From Comamonadaceae bacterium (lineage in GTDB: Bacteria > Pseudomonadota > Gammaproteobacteria > Burkholderiales > Burkholderiaceae_C), in assembly GCA_011391745.1 (NCBI GenBank), contig JAABPX010000038.1, forward strand, positions 1 to 38,425: 38,425 nt of DNA. Direction: 5' to 3'. Made by a program: the position numbers and the translations under genes. This document shows, one piece after another, positions 9,156-18,771 of this stretch. Positions within the stretch are counted from its first letter, which is position 1. Each line of letters opens with the position of its first letter. Under the pieces are notes generated by a model. The model searched no databases. It saw nothing but the letters and a program-made list of their open reading frames with translations, and was not told the origin of the DNA.

Positions 9156-9409
9156 TGACCCAAACCTCGGTGGCCGTGGCCGGCACCCTTGAGGTTGGCG
9201 ACCATGGTGAGCAAGCCCATCAAGCCCGCGCCCACGGCAGCGGCAATCAGCACCGATTTGATGGGGTCGTGGCGAATGTGTTCGGTGGTGTATTGGCGGG
9301 CGTGGTCGGTGGTGTCGCGCAAGCGCTGCCCGGCACTGTCCAAACCATCCAAGCCTTGTTGGGCCAATCGGGTGGCGTCGTCGCTCAGGGATTTAACGGT
9401 GGTGTTCAT
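9152..9409 (-). CDS. DUF883 (YqjD/ElaB) family protein
   Basis: 85 aa; amphipathic N-terminus then HIRHDPIKSVLIAAAVGAGLMGLL, a typical DUF883 C-terminal TM. Confidence 0.85.
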   Translation of the reverse strand: MNTTVKSLSDDATRLAQQGLDGLDSAGQRLRDTTDHARQYTTEHIRHDPIKSVLIAAAVGAGLMGLLTMVANLKGAGHGHRGLGQ

Positions 9410-9452
9410 GGTGATCTTTCAAAAGGGAGGGAAGGAGGGAGGGTTGCGCGGT

Positions 9453-9770
9453 TTACTTCACGCGCATGTCGTTGCGCACGGCACGAACGCCGCTGACGCC
9501 TTGCACCAGCTTGACCGCGCGGTCGATGTGTTCCGTCGATTGCACAAAGCCGCTGAGCTGCACCGTGCCTTTGAAGGTTTCGACATTGATTTCGGCCGAA
9601 CTGATGGTGGGGTCGTTAAAAATGGCGGCCTTCACTTTGGCGGTGATGGCGGTGTCGTCTAGGTACTGTCCGGTGCTTTCTCGGCTGGGGCTGGACGAGC
9701 AACCCACAAAGCCAAACAGAACAGAGGTGCAGAGCAAAACGCTCGCGATACGGGCTTGCATATTGGGCAT
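9453..9770 (-). CDS. BON-domain lipoprotein/periplasmic protein
   Basis: Lipobox-like LFGFVGCSS; BON pattern DDTAITAKVKAAIFNDPTISSAEINVETFKGTVQLSGFVQSTEHIDRAVKLVQGVSGVRAVRNDMRVK. Confidence 0.9.
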   Translation of the reverse strand: MPNMQARIASVLLCTSVLFGFVGCSSSPSRESTGQYLDDTAITAKVKAAIFNDPTISSAEINVETFKGTVQLSGFVQSTEHIDRAVKLVQGVSGVRAVRNDMRVK

Positions 9771-9807
9771 GGTGATCTTTCGGTGCGTGGTGAACAGTGG
9801 CTCAACG

Positions 9808-9848
9808 CCTTGTGCGTCGACACCACAAGGTCACGCTGATTCGTGACC
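9808..9848. promoter_or_regulatory. Two adjacent dyads upstream of the BON cluster
   Basis: CCTTGTG-N9-CACAAGG (9808-9830) and GGTCACG-CTGATT-CGTGACC (9829-9848). Confidence 0.5.
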
Positions 9849-9914
9849 CATGCCCTCACCGTACCAAGCGCGACCGCCCGTGTCTGTTCGCTGTCGCACG
9901 CACCCCAATTCGGT

Positions 9915-10529
9915 TTACTGGGTGGGTATCCAAATTTCGTTGCGCCGAAAAAACCACGGCACAAAAGGCGCGTTGTAGCGGGCGTAGATGGGTGCGCCGG
10001 TGGCGGGCAGCGATTGCTCGGCCATCAGCGTTTGCAGCTTGTTCAGGTGCTCGTTGTAATTGGCGTCGGTCCAAAAGCCGCTGAAGCGAATGACCGCGAC
10101 GCGGGCCGCGGGCCTGGCCACCAAACGGATCTGCTCGTCCAGCGGGCGGGGCAAGGTATCCAAGGTGTAGGCGGCGGGCATGGTGAACTGCACCACAAAC
10201 CCCGTGGCGCTGGCGCTTTGTGTGACGGGTGCGGTCATGGCGATCTTCACCGGCTCGGCGGCCTGGGTGACCGGTGCCGTCATGGCGATGCTCTGCTGCC
10301 CGGCGTTCTTGCCAAAAATATAGGCCGCCAAAATGCGAAAGCCTTGGTTGCCGGCCTCGGCCTCGGGGCCTGGCACGGTGACTTCGGCCACCACGTAGGG
10401 CGCATAGTCGCGCACCTCAAAACCGCTGTGCGTGCGCACGACGCTGAACGCGGGTTCTTCAATGGCCTGCACGTTTGAAGCGCCGAAGAGGGTGCCGAAC
10501 AAGGCCAGCCAAGACAAGAGGTGTTTCAT
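9915..10529 (-). CDS. SOUL family heme-binding-like protein with signal peptide
   Basis: MKHLLSWLALFGTLFGASNVQA signal; EEPAFSVVRTHSGFEVRDYAPYVVAEVTV...AMTAPVTQ repeated motif ...PVNRIGV-like C-terminus (FFRRNEIWI). Confidence 0.88.
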   Translation of the reverse strand: MKHLLSWLALFGTLFGASNVQAIEEPAFSVVRTHSGFEVRDYAPYVVAEVTVPGPEAEAGNQGFRILAAYIFGKNAGQQSIAMTAPVTQAAEPVKIAMTAPVTQSASATGFVVQFTMPAAYTLDTLPRPLDEQIRLVARPAARVAVIRFSGFWTDANYNEHLNKLQTLMAEQSLPATGAPIYARYNAPFVPWFFRRNEIWIPTQ

Positions 10530-10546
10530 CGACCCATTGTGGCACG

Positions 10547-12298
10547 CTAAGGGTTGAACTGCAGTTTGGCCAAGCGAGCGTACAGGCCGCCTTGCTGCAC
10601 CAGGTCTTGGTGTGTGCCTTGCTCGACCACACGGCCGTGGTCGAGCACCACGATGCGATCGGCGCGTTGCACGGTGGCCAGCCGGTGGGCAATGACGAGC
10701 GTGGTGCGCCCGCGCATGGCGGTGCTGAGCGCGGCTTGCACCATGCGTTCGCTTTCGGCGTCGAGCGCACTGGTGGCTTCGTCGAGCAGCAGCAAGGGCG
10801 CGTCTTTGAGCATGGCCCGCGCGATGGCGATGCGTTGGCGCTGCCCGCCCGACAAGCGCACGCCGCGCTCGCCCAAAAAGGTGTCGTAGCCATCGGGCAA
10901 GGCGCTGATGAAGCCATCGGCAAAGGCCGCCTGGGCGGCGGCTTGCACCTCGGCATCGCTGGCGTCGGGGCGGCCATAGCGGATGTTGTCGCGCGCACTG
11001 CTGGAGAAAATCACCGCGTCTTGCGGCACGATGGCCATGCGCTCGCGCAGCGTGTGCAGGTGCATGTCGGTGATGGGCACACCGTCCATGACGATGCGCC
11101 CGAGCTGCGGGTCGTAAAAGCGCATCAGCAACTGAAACACGGTGCTTTTGCCAGCGCCGCTGGGGCCAACCAGGGCCACGGTTTGGCCGGGGGCGATGTG
11201 CAGGTCAAGGTCGATCAACGACGGCTGATCGGGGCGCGAGGGGTAAGAAAAGCCCAGCCGCTCAAAGCGCAGCGCGCTGCCGCCAGCGGGTAGGGGCGGT
11301 GTTGTGGCGTGCGCGGGTGACACGATGGGCGACTGCGTGTGCAAAAGCTGCATGAGCCGCTCGGTGGCCCCGGCCGCACGCAGCAAGTCGCCATACACCT
11401 CGCCCAGCACCGCAAAGGCACCGGCCAAGATGATCACGTAGAGCACGGTTTGGCCCAACGCACCCGCGCTCAAGTCGCCGCGCACCACGGCTTGGGTGCC
11501 TTGGTAGAGGCCCCAAAGCAACGCGGCTGAGGTGGCGATGATGACAAACGCCACCAAGGACGAACGCGCCGCCGTGCGGCGCACCGCCACCGCAAACGCG
11601 GCTTGGGTGGCGTCGTCAAAGCGCTGGCGTTCGCGCGCTTCGGCGGTGTGGCTTTGCACCACCGACATGGCGTTGAGCACCTCGGCGGCAATGCCACTGG
11701 TGTCGGCCACGCGGTCTTGGCTGGCCCGAGAGAGTTGGCGAATGCGCCGCCCAAACGCCAGCGTGGGCAGAACCACCAACAGCAGCACACCCAAGACCTG
11801 CACCATCACGATGGGGTTGGTGTAGACCAACATGCCCAGCGCACCCAAGCCCACCACCGCGTTGCGCAAGCCCATGCTCAGCGACGAGCCCACCACGGCT
11901 TGCACCAAGGTGGTGTCGGTGGTGAGCCGCGAGAGCACTTCGCCGGTTTTGGTGGTTTCAAAAAACGCGGGGCTTTGCTGCAACACATGGGCGTACACGG
12001 CGTTGCGCAGATCGGCGGTGATGCGTTCGCCCAACCAAGTCACCACATAAAACCGCGCCGCCGAAAACAAGCCCAAGGCCGCCGCCACCGCAAACAACAC
12101 ACCGAACTGTTGGCGCATCGCCATCAGGCGCTCGCCCGGGTCGGTGGGCGTCAAGCCGCTGTCGATCAGGCCACGCAAGGCCAGCGGAAACAGCAGCGTG
12201 GCCCCGGCGGCCAGCACCAAGAACAACAAACCCAAGGCGATGCGGCCACGGTAAGGCCGCAAAAACGGCCACAGGCCACTGAGCGATGGGGTGTTCAT
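10547..12298 (-). CDS. MsbA-like ABC exporter, fused permease and ATPase
   Basis: 583 aa; TM N-terminal half; Walker A GPSGAGKST; signature LSGGQRQRIAIARAML; Walker B LLLLDEATSALD. Confidence 0.93.
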   Translation of the reverse strand: MNTPSLSGLWPFLRPYRGRIALGLLFLVLAAGATLLFPLALRGLIDSGLTPTDPGERLMAMRQQFGVLFAVAAALGLFSAARFYVVTWLGERITADLRNAVYAHVLQQSPAFFETTKTGEVLSRLTTDTTLVQAVVGSSLSMGLRNAVVGLGALGMLVYTNPIVMVQVLGVLLLVVLPTLAFGRRIRQLSRASQDRVADTSGIAAEVLNAMSVVQSHTAEARERQRFDDATQAAFAVAVRRTAARSSLVAFVIIATSAALLWGLYQGTQAVVRGDLSAGALGQTVLYVIILAGAFAVLGEVYGDLLRAAGATERLMQLLHTQSPIVSPAHATTPPLPAGGSALRFERLGFSYPSRPDQPSLIDLDLHIAPGQTVALVGPSGAGKSTVFQLLMRFYDPQLGRIVMDGVPITDMHLHTLRERMAIVPQDAVIFSSSARDNIRYGRPDASDAEVQAAAQAAFADGFISALPDGYDTFLGERGVRLSGGQRQRIAIARAMLKDAPLLLLDEATSALDAESERMVQAALSTAMRGRTTLVIAHRLATVQRADRIVVLDHGRVVEQGTHQDLVQQGGLYARLAKLQFNP

Positions 12299-13493
<1,195 letters not shown>

Positions 13494-13504
<11 letters not shown>

Positions 13505-14201
13505 GGGGTTCCTTGTCGATGCGCCCGTCGACAAAGCGAACGGTGCGTTGGGCGTAGGCGGCGATGTCGCTTTCGTGGGTCACCATCAACACGGTGATGC
13601 CCTGCTCGCGGTTGAGGCGCTGGATGAGTTCCATGATTTCGTGGCTGCGCTGGGTGTCCAAATTACCGGTGGGCTCATCGGCCAGCAGCACTTGGGGGCG
13701 CGTGACCATGGCGCGCGCAATCGCCACGCGCTGTTGTTGACCGCCAGACAACTCGCCCGGGGTACGGTGCTCCCACCCCGTGAGGCCCACGTCGGCCAAG
13801 GCCTTGAGTGCTTGGGCGCGGCGCTCAGAAGCGGGCAGGCCGCGGTAAATCAAGGGCAACTCCACGTTTTCCAAGGCACTGGTGCGGGCCAACAGATGGA
13901 AGCCTTGAAACACAAAACCAAAGAACTGTCGCCGAATCAAAGCCCGCTCGTCTCGGCTGAGGCCCTGTACGGGCACGCCCTTGAACGCATACGTGCCCGC
14001 GCTGGGTGTGTCCAACAAACCCAGCATGTTCATGGCGGTGGACTTGCCCGAACCACTCGGCCCCATGATGGCCACAAATTCGCCCGCGCCAATGTCCAAG
14101 TCCACGCCAGCGAGGGCTTGGAAGGCGGTGTCGCCCTGCCCATAGACCTTGGTCAGGCCGCGCAGGGACAGCAATGGCGCGAGGCTTTCTGCCATGTTCA
14201 C
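13494..14201 (-). CDS. macB-like: MacB-like ABC transporter ATPase
   Basis: Walker A GPSGSGKST; LSGGQQQRVAIARAM; LLADEPTGNLDTQ. GTG start at 14201 or ATG at 14195; overlaps both neighbours. Confidence 0.93.
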
Positions 14202-15463
14202 TGAGCCGCCCGCTGTTCGGTGATGAGCAGCAAACCTTCGCTCAAACCCTCGCCGCTGACCTCGGTCATGCGCCCGTCGCTGATGCCGGTGACCACCGCA
14301 ATGGCGCGGGGCTCACCTTGGTCCAACACCCACACCTGACGGGCACCGGCGCGGCGGTCGAGGCGCGCGGTCTTTGGGGCCGAAGCGGGCGGGCGCGGCA
14401 TCATTTGGCTCATGAGCGAAGGCGCGGCGCGGTTGGTGCTGGCGGTGGGCATAAAACGCAGGGCGGCGTTGGGCACGCGCCAGACGTTGTTGCGCTCCAC
14501 CGCCACGATGCTGGCGGTGGCCGTCATGCCGGGGCGCAGCGTGAGGTCGCTGTTGTCCACGTCCAAGGTGGTGGTGTAGGTGACCACGTTGTCGGTTTTG
14601 GTGGAGCCGTAAGCCACGCGCTGCACGGTGCCAGGGTAGCGCCGGGCCGGGTAACTGCTGACGGTGAAGGTGGCGGCTTGGCCGGTTTGCAACACACCCA
14701 CATCGGCCTCGTCCACGTTGACCGCCAGCGTCATGCGGCGCAGGTCTTGGGCGATGGTCAACAGCGTGACGGCTTGCAGCGACGCGGCCACGGCGTTGCC
14801 GGGGTCCACTTGGCGACTCAAGACCACGCCGTCCATGGGCGAGACGATGGCCGCTTTGCTGAGGTTGGTGGTGTTGGTGGCCAGCGTGGCGCGGGCTTGG
14901 TCGACCAGCGCTTTGGCGCTGAGCACCGCAGCTTGGCTGCGCGCAGCGGTGGCGCGGGCGGCGTCCATGTCGGTCTTGGAAGGGATGCCGCCTTCGGAGC
15001 GTTCAAACAGGGCCTCCAAGCGAACGAGTTGGGCTTGGGTTTCGCGGGCCGTGGCTTCGGCTTGCGTTTGCTGGGCTTGCGCGGCGGCCAAAGCGGCGCG
15101 GGCGTGTTGCACTTGGTCTTTGAGTTTGGCGGGGTCCAACTCAATGAGCACTTGGCCGCGCTGGACGCGTTCGTTCACATCCACACGCACCGCCTGCACC
15201 GTGCCCGACAACTCGCTGCCCACGTTGACTTGCCGCACCGGCTGCAAGGTGCCGTTGGCGGTGACGGTCAGGGTGATGTCGCCCCGCGCCAAGGGCTCGG
15301 TGATGTACGTCGGCTTCTTGGGCTGCGCGTTCAAACCCCAAACCCACCAAGCCAAGGGCAGCAAAAGCGCCACCAAGACCAAGGCCCAAACCCACCGCCG
15401 CCTTGGGGCTTGGGTCGAGAGATTGGCGAGCAAGGGCTTGGGGGTGTTGGGCGGTGGTGACAT
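14198..15463 (-). CDS. macA-like: MacA-like periplasmic adaptor (HlyD/RND membrane fusion family)
   Basis: MSPPPNTPKP... N-terminal TM; barrel-sandwich region (ITLTVTANGTLQPVRQVNVGSELSGTVQAVRVDVNERVQRGQVLIELD); Ala/Gln-rich coiled coil. Confidence 0.92.
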   Translation of the reverse strand: MSPPPNTPKPLLANLSTQAPRRRWVWALVLVALLLPLAWWVWGLNAQPKKPTYITEPLARGDITLTVTANGTLQPVRQVNVGSELSGTVQAVRVDVNERVQRGQVLIELDPAKLKDQVQHARAALAAAQAQQTQAEATARETQAQLVRLEALFERSEGGIPSKTDMDAARATAARSQAAVLSAKALVDQARATLATNTTNLSKAAIVSPMDGVVLSRQVDPGNAVAASLQAVTLLTIAQDLRRMTLAVNVDEADVGVLQTGQAATFTVSSYPARRYPGTVQRVAYGSTKTDNVVTYTTTLDVDNSDLTLRPGMTATASIVAVERNNVWRVPNAALRFMPTASTNRAAPSLMSQMMPRPPASAPKTARLDRRAGARQVWVLDQGEPRAIAVVTGISDGRMTEVSGEGLSEGLLLITEQRAAQ

Positions 15464-15476
15464 GGGGGTCCTGGAT

Positions 15477-16880
15477 TCAACGGGGTGCACTGATCTTGAC
15501 ACGCAATCCGCCTTCGGGGCGATTGGCCAAGACCAAAGCCCCGCCCATGGCGGTCATGAGGTTGAGCGCAATCGACAAGCCCAAACCGGTGCCGCCGGTT
15601 TGGCGGTTGCGCGAAGTTTCTTGCCGCACAAAGGGCTCCAACACCGTTTGCAATTCGGATTCGGGCAAACCGGGGCCTTCATCTTCCACCACGATGCACC
15701 AATGCGCGGGGTGAGCCGGGTCTTGGCAAGACAGGCGCACCGTGGCGCGGTGGCCGTAGGTGATGGCGTTGTGCACCACATTGCCCAACACGCGGCGCAA
15801 CGCGGGCACATCGGTGTGAACCAAACAATCGACCTCCAAGCCCGGCGCTTGAACGGCCCAGCCCAGGTCTTCCCATTCGCTGAGTTGGGTTTGCAACAAC
15901 TGGTTGAGGTGCACCGGCTGGCGCTGCGGCTTGGCGTGCCAACTGCGGGCCAGTGCCAAGCCGTCTTGCACCAGGTCTTGCATTTCGCTCAAGTCGGCTT
16001 GCATGCGCTGGCGCAAGGACTCGTCGCTGACCCATTCGGTTTTGAGGCGCAAGCGCGTCATGGGGGTTTGCAGGTCGTGCGCAATGGCGGCGAGCGTGTG
16101 GGTTTGTTGCGCCATGTGGCGTTGCAACTGCGCTTGCATGTGGTTGAAGGCGCGGGCGGCTTGACGCACTTCGGTGGGTCCGCTGTCGGGCAAGGGCGCA
16201 CGGTTGGGGTGGTCGGCCAAATCCAGCGCGGCCTGTGTCATGCGCTTGAGCGGACGCGTGGCGTAGATGACCGCCAACCAAGTCAGCAGCGCCAAGCCCA
16301 CCAGCACGGTCAAGCCCAGCAAGCCCCACGGCGTGTTGCCGCCGCTGGGTCCGGGCAAGCCCATGGCCTCGGGCGTTGGCCAACGCACGGGCAGTCGTGT
16401 GTACACGGTGCTGCCGTCGCTCAAGCGCAGGGAAACCCAGCTTTGTGGGCGCTCGCGTGGGTTGTGGTGTTCGTCTTCATCGTCGTCACCCCGCAGCGGG
16501 GCCATGAAGTGCTGCACCCGCGGCTGGCGGTGCGGCAGTTCCTGTGCTAGGTACTGCGCAAACGCCCGCAGGTGCGGCGGCAGTGGCCTGGCGTTGGACG
16601 ACCACGCCTCGGGCGGGGCCAAACGCCAACGCGAACGCCGCTTGCTCGCCTCTTGCACCCACTGTTCGCGCTGGGCCGGGTTGAGGGTATCGAGCCAATC
16701 GGCGGAGGCCGCCCATTCTTGGGTCAGCTTGGCGTGCAACACCACTTGGCCGCGCACCATGCGCTCGTCCAGCGCCAGCCACGCCGCAGCGGCCAGCACC
16801 AAGGCCAAGCCCAGCAACCACACCCACAACAAGCGAGCAAACAGGCTTTGCGGCCACAGATGGGACAGCCCTTGTTTCAT
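15477..16880 (-). CDS. Sensor histidine kinase (EnvZ/CpxA-like architecture)
   Basis: Two TMs flanking a periplasmic domain, HAMP, H-box IAHDLQTPMTRLRLKTEW, N-box NVVHNAITYG, GTGLGLSIAL. Confidence 0.93.
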   Translation of the reverse strand: MKQGLSHLWPQSLFARLLWVWLLGLALVLAAAAWLALDERMVRGQVVLHAKLTQEWAASADWLDTLNPAQREQWVQEASKRRSRWRLAPPEAWSSNARPLPPHLRAFAQYLAQELPHRQPRVQHFMAPLRGDDDEDEHHNPRERPQSWVSLRLSDGSTVYTRLPVRWPTPEAMGLPGPSGGNTPWGLLGLTVLVGLALLTWLAVIYATRPLKRMTQAALDLADHPNRAPLPDSGPTEVRQAARAFNHMQAQLQRHMAQQTHTLAAIAHDLQTPMTRLRLKTEWVSDESLRQRMQADLSEMQDLVQDGLALARSWHAKPQRQPVHLNQLLQTQLSEWEDLGWAVQAPGLEVDCLVHTDVPALRRVLGNVVHNAITYGHRATVRLSCQDPAHPAHWCIVVEDEGPGLPESELQTVLEPFVRQETSRNRQTGGTGLGLSIALNLMTAMGGALVLANRPEGGLRVKISAPR

Positions 16881-17614
16881 TCGGTCACGACCTCGGTGGC
16901 GAGCACATAACCCTCGCTGCGCACGGTTTTGATCAGCCCCAAGGCACGGGCGGGCTCGCCCAAGCGCACACGCAAACGGCTGATGAGCAAGTCGATGGAG
17001 CGGTCAAACGCCTCGGCCGCACGGCCTTGGGTGAGTTCGAGCAACTGGTCACGAGAAAGCACTTTGTTGGCGTGGCTCAACAGAACCTGCAGCACGCGGT
17101 ATTCGCCCGAAGTCAACACCAGCAACACGCCCTCGGGGTTGCGCACTTGGCGCGTGACCGTGTCCAGCGTGTAGCCGGAAAACCGCCACCGGCTTGGGCT
17201 GGCGGCGCTTTGCAAATTGGTGGGCAAGGCCCGCGAGCGGCGCAAAATGGCGCGGATGCGGGCCAGCAACTCACGCGGCACAAAGGGTTTGCCCAAGTAG
17301 TCATCGGCCCCCATCTCCAGGCCCAAGATGCGGTCGGTGTCTTCGGTTCGGGCCGTGAGCATGAGAATGGGCAGGGCGGCGTGCGCACCGCCGGGGGCTC
17401 GCAGGTCGCGGCAAATCGTCAGGCCATCTTCGCCCGGCATCATCACATCGAGCACCAACAAGTCGACGCGCTGCGACTGCAGCTGCTGTCGCATCTCGCG
17501 GCCATTGGCGGCGGTGCTGCAACGGATGCCGTTTTGTTCAAGGTATTGCGCCGTCAATTGACGGATCTCGGGGTCGTCATCGACCAGCAACACATGGTCT
17601 GTGGTGGGGCTCAT
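16877..17614 (-). CDS. OmpR-family response regulator
   Basis: MSPTTDHVLLVDDDPEIRQLTAQYL; receiver domain (LLVLDVMMPGEDGL); winged helix (LTSGEYRVLQVLLSHANKVLSRDQLLELTQGRAAEAFDRSIDLLISRLRVRL). Stop overlaps the kinase start. Confidence 0.93.
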   Translation of the reverse strand: MSPTTDHVLLVDDDPEIRQLTAQYLEQNGIRCSTAANGREMRQQLQSQRVDLLVLDVMMPGEDGLTICRDLRAPGGAHAALPILMLTARTEDTDRILGLEMGADDYLGKPFVPRELLARIRAILRRSRALPTNLQSAASPSRWRFSGYTLDTVTRQVRNPEGVLLVLTSGEYRVLQVLLSHANKVLSRDQLLELTQGRAAEAFDRSIDLLISRLRVRLGEPARALGLIKTVRSEGYVLATEVVTE

Positions 17615-17656
17615 GTCGGAATGATACGGGTGCTGTGCGGCTTTTTTGTATCCAAA

Positions 17657-17712
17657 CGTGTCTGAAGACGGCACAGACACAAGCGCTTGCAAAAAGGCCC
17701 GCTTCAGACACG
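17657..17712. promoter_or_regulatory. Inverted-repeat operator candidate between the two-component system and the Spy-like gene
   Basis: CGTGTCTGAAG (17657-17667) and CTTCAGACACG (17702-17712), perfect 11-bp arms, with a further CAGACAC copy between them. Confidence 0.6.
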
Positions 17713-17745
17713 TCGATGGGTGTTGTTTGCCATTCAATAGAGCCA

Positions 17746-17761
17746 TCTGACGCCCGTCAGA
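17746..17761. promoter_or_regulatory. Short palindrome upstream of the Spy-like gene
   Basis: TCTGACG-CC-CGTCAGA, 7-bp arms, about 43 bp before ATG 17805. Confidence 0.45.
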
Positions 17762-17804
17762 GACCGCCACCGGCGGGGTTTACCTCTTTATTTTGGAGTT
17801 TCAA

Positions 17805-18299
17805 ATGAACAAACGATTGATCTGGGTTTTGTCGGCGGCCTTGCTGGGTGGTGTGAGTGTGGCGGCCATTGCGTCCAACCACGGCATGGACAAGCACCAA
17901 GCGCAACGCAGCCAAGGCCAGCACGACAGCGTCGCCCGTGCCGAAGCACGGTTGGCCAAACTCGAAACGGCGCTGAAATTGCAAGACGCTCAGCGCCCCG
18001 CTTGGAACGCCTTCACCAAGGACATGAAGGATCTGGCCCAAGCCCACGAGAAACGGCACAGCGACATGCAAAAAACCAAGGGTGCGGTTGAACACATGGA
18101 CGCCATGGGCCAAATGATGCAGGCCAAACAAGCGGATTTGGCCAAAATGAAAGCCGCCACCCAAACGCTGATGGCCCAACTCAAGCCCGAACAGCAAACG
18201 GTGCTCAACACCGAGCTGTCGAAAATGATGCAGCACGGCGGTCGCAAAGGCCATGATCGCGGCGGCAAACACGGCCACCGCGAAGGCGGCAAAGGCTGA
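17805..18299 (+). CDS. Spy/CpxP-like periplasmic chaperone
   Basis: Signal MNKRLIWVLSAALLGGVSVAAIA; helical LxxLxxxLKLQDAQRPAWNAFTKDM; His/Gly-rich tail HGGRKGHDRGGKHGHREGGKG. Confidence 0.78.
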   Translation: MNKRLIWVLSAALLGGVSVAAIASNHGMDKHQAQRSQGQHDSVARAEARLAKLETALKLQDAQRPAWNAFTKDMKDLAQAHEKRHSDMQKTKGAVEHMDAMGQMMQAKQADLAKMKAATQTLMAQLKPEQQTVLNTELSKMMQHGGRKGHDRGGKHGHREGGKG

Positions 18300-18300
18300 C

Positions 18301-18462
18301 TCAGTCGTCTTTGTTGACGATGTCGGGTGTGATGGCGTCGACGGTGTTGACCACCGTTTTGACGCCATACACCGCCAAAGTGCCCACGCCATCGGCCACC
18401 GCCAAGAGGGTTCCGCAGCCGCTGAGCAGCGAGGCCAACATGATCGGCAACAGGGTTTTCAT
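18301..18462 (-). CDS. Small lipoprotein (NF038104-like)
   Basis: MKTLLPIMLASLLSGCGTLLAVADGVGTLAVYGVKTVVNTVDAITPDIVNKDD; lipobox LLSGC; stop one nucleotide from the Spy-like stop. Confidence 0.72.
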   Translation of the reverse strand: MKTLLPIMLASLLSGCGTLLAVADGVGTLAVYGVKTVVNTVDAITPDIVNKDD

Positions 18463-18511
18463 CGTCGTGTCCTTTTGAGGTTGTGGACGAAGTTTACCGG
18501 TTCGCCGATCA

Positions 18512-18533
18512 CCCCCCCCCCCCACACACACAC
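18512..18533. repeat. C12 homopolymer followed by (AC)5
   Basis: Direct read: cccccccccccc acacacacac. Confidence 0.95.
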
Positions 18534-18534
18534 G

Positions 18535-18669
18535 TCACACCGTGGTTGGCGTGTGGCGATGGGCCAGCCGCAGCGCATTCCCAATCACCAAGACCGAACT
18601 CAAACTCATGGCCAGGGCCGCGATCATGGGGAACAACAACGCGATAGGACAAGGCAACGCGATGCCGTA
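18535..18669 (-). pseudogene. C-terminal remnant of a heavy-metal translocating P1B-type ATPase
   Basis: Minus frame ending at TGA 18537-18535 reads YGIALPCPIALLFPMIAALAMSLSSVLVIGNALRLAHRHTPTTV*. FPMIAALAMSLSSVLVIGNALRL matches the terminal helix of CopA-like ATPases. No ATPase body lies upstream. Confidence 0.72.
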
Positions 18670-18771
18670 TGTTGGGCAATCGCCTGAGGTCGACGCCCTG
18701 GGTTCGCCACCGCACAGACATTGGCTTGCGCTGAAATTACCTTAGCGCATTCATCACCGCTTGGAGCGCAC

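Noticed and set aside
14174-16550. Long plus-strand ORFs (14174..15460 and 14664..16550) opposite macA and the kinase
   Set aside because: Shadow frames; coding strand is supported by MacA and kinase motifs.
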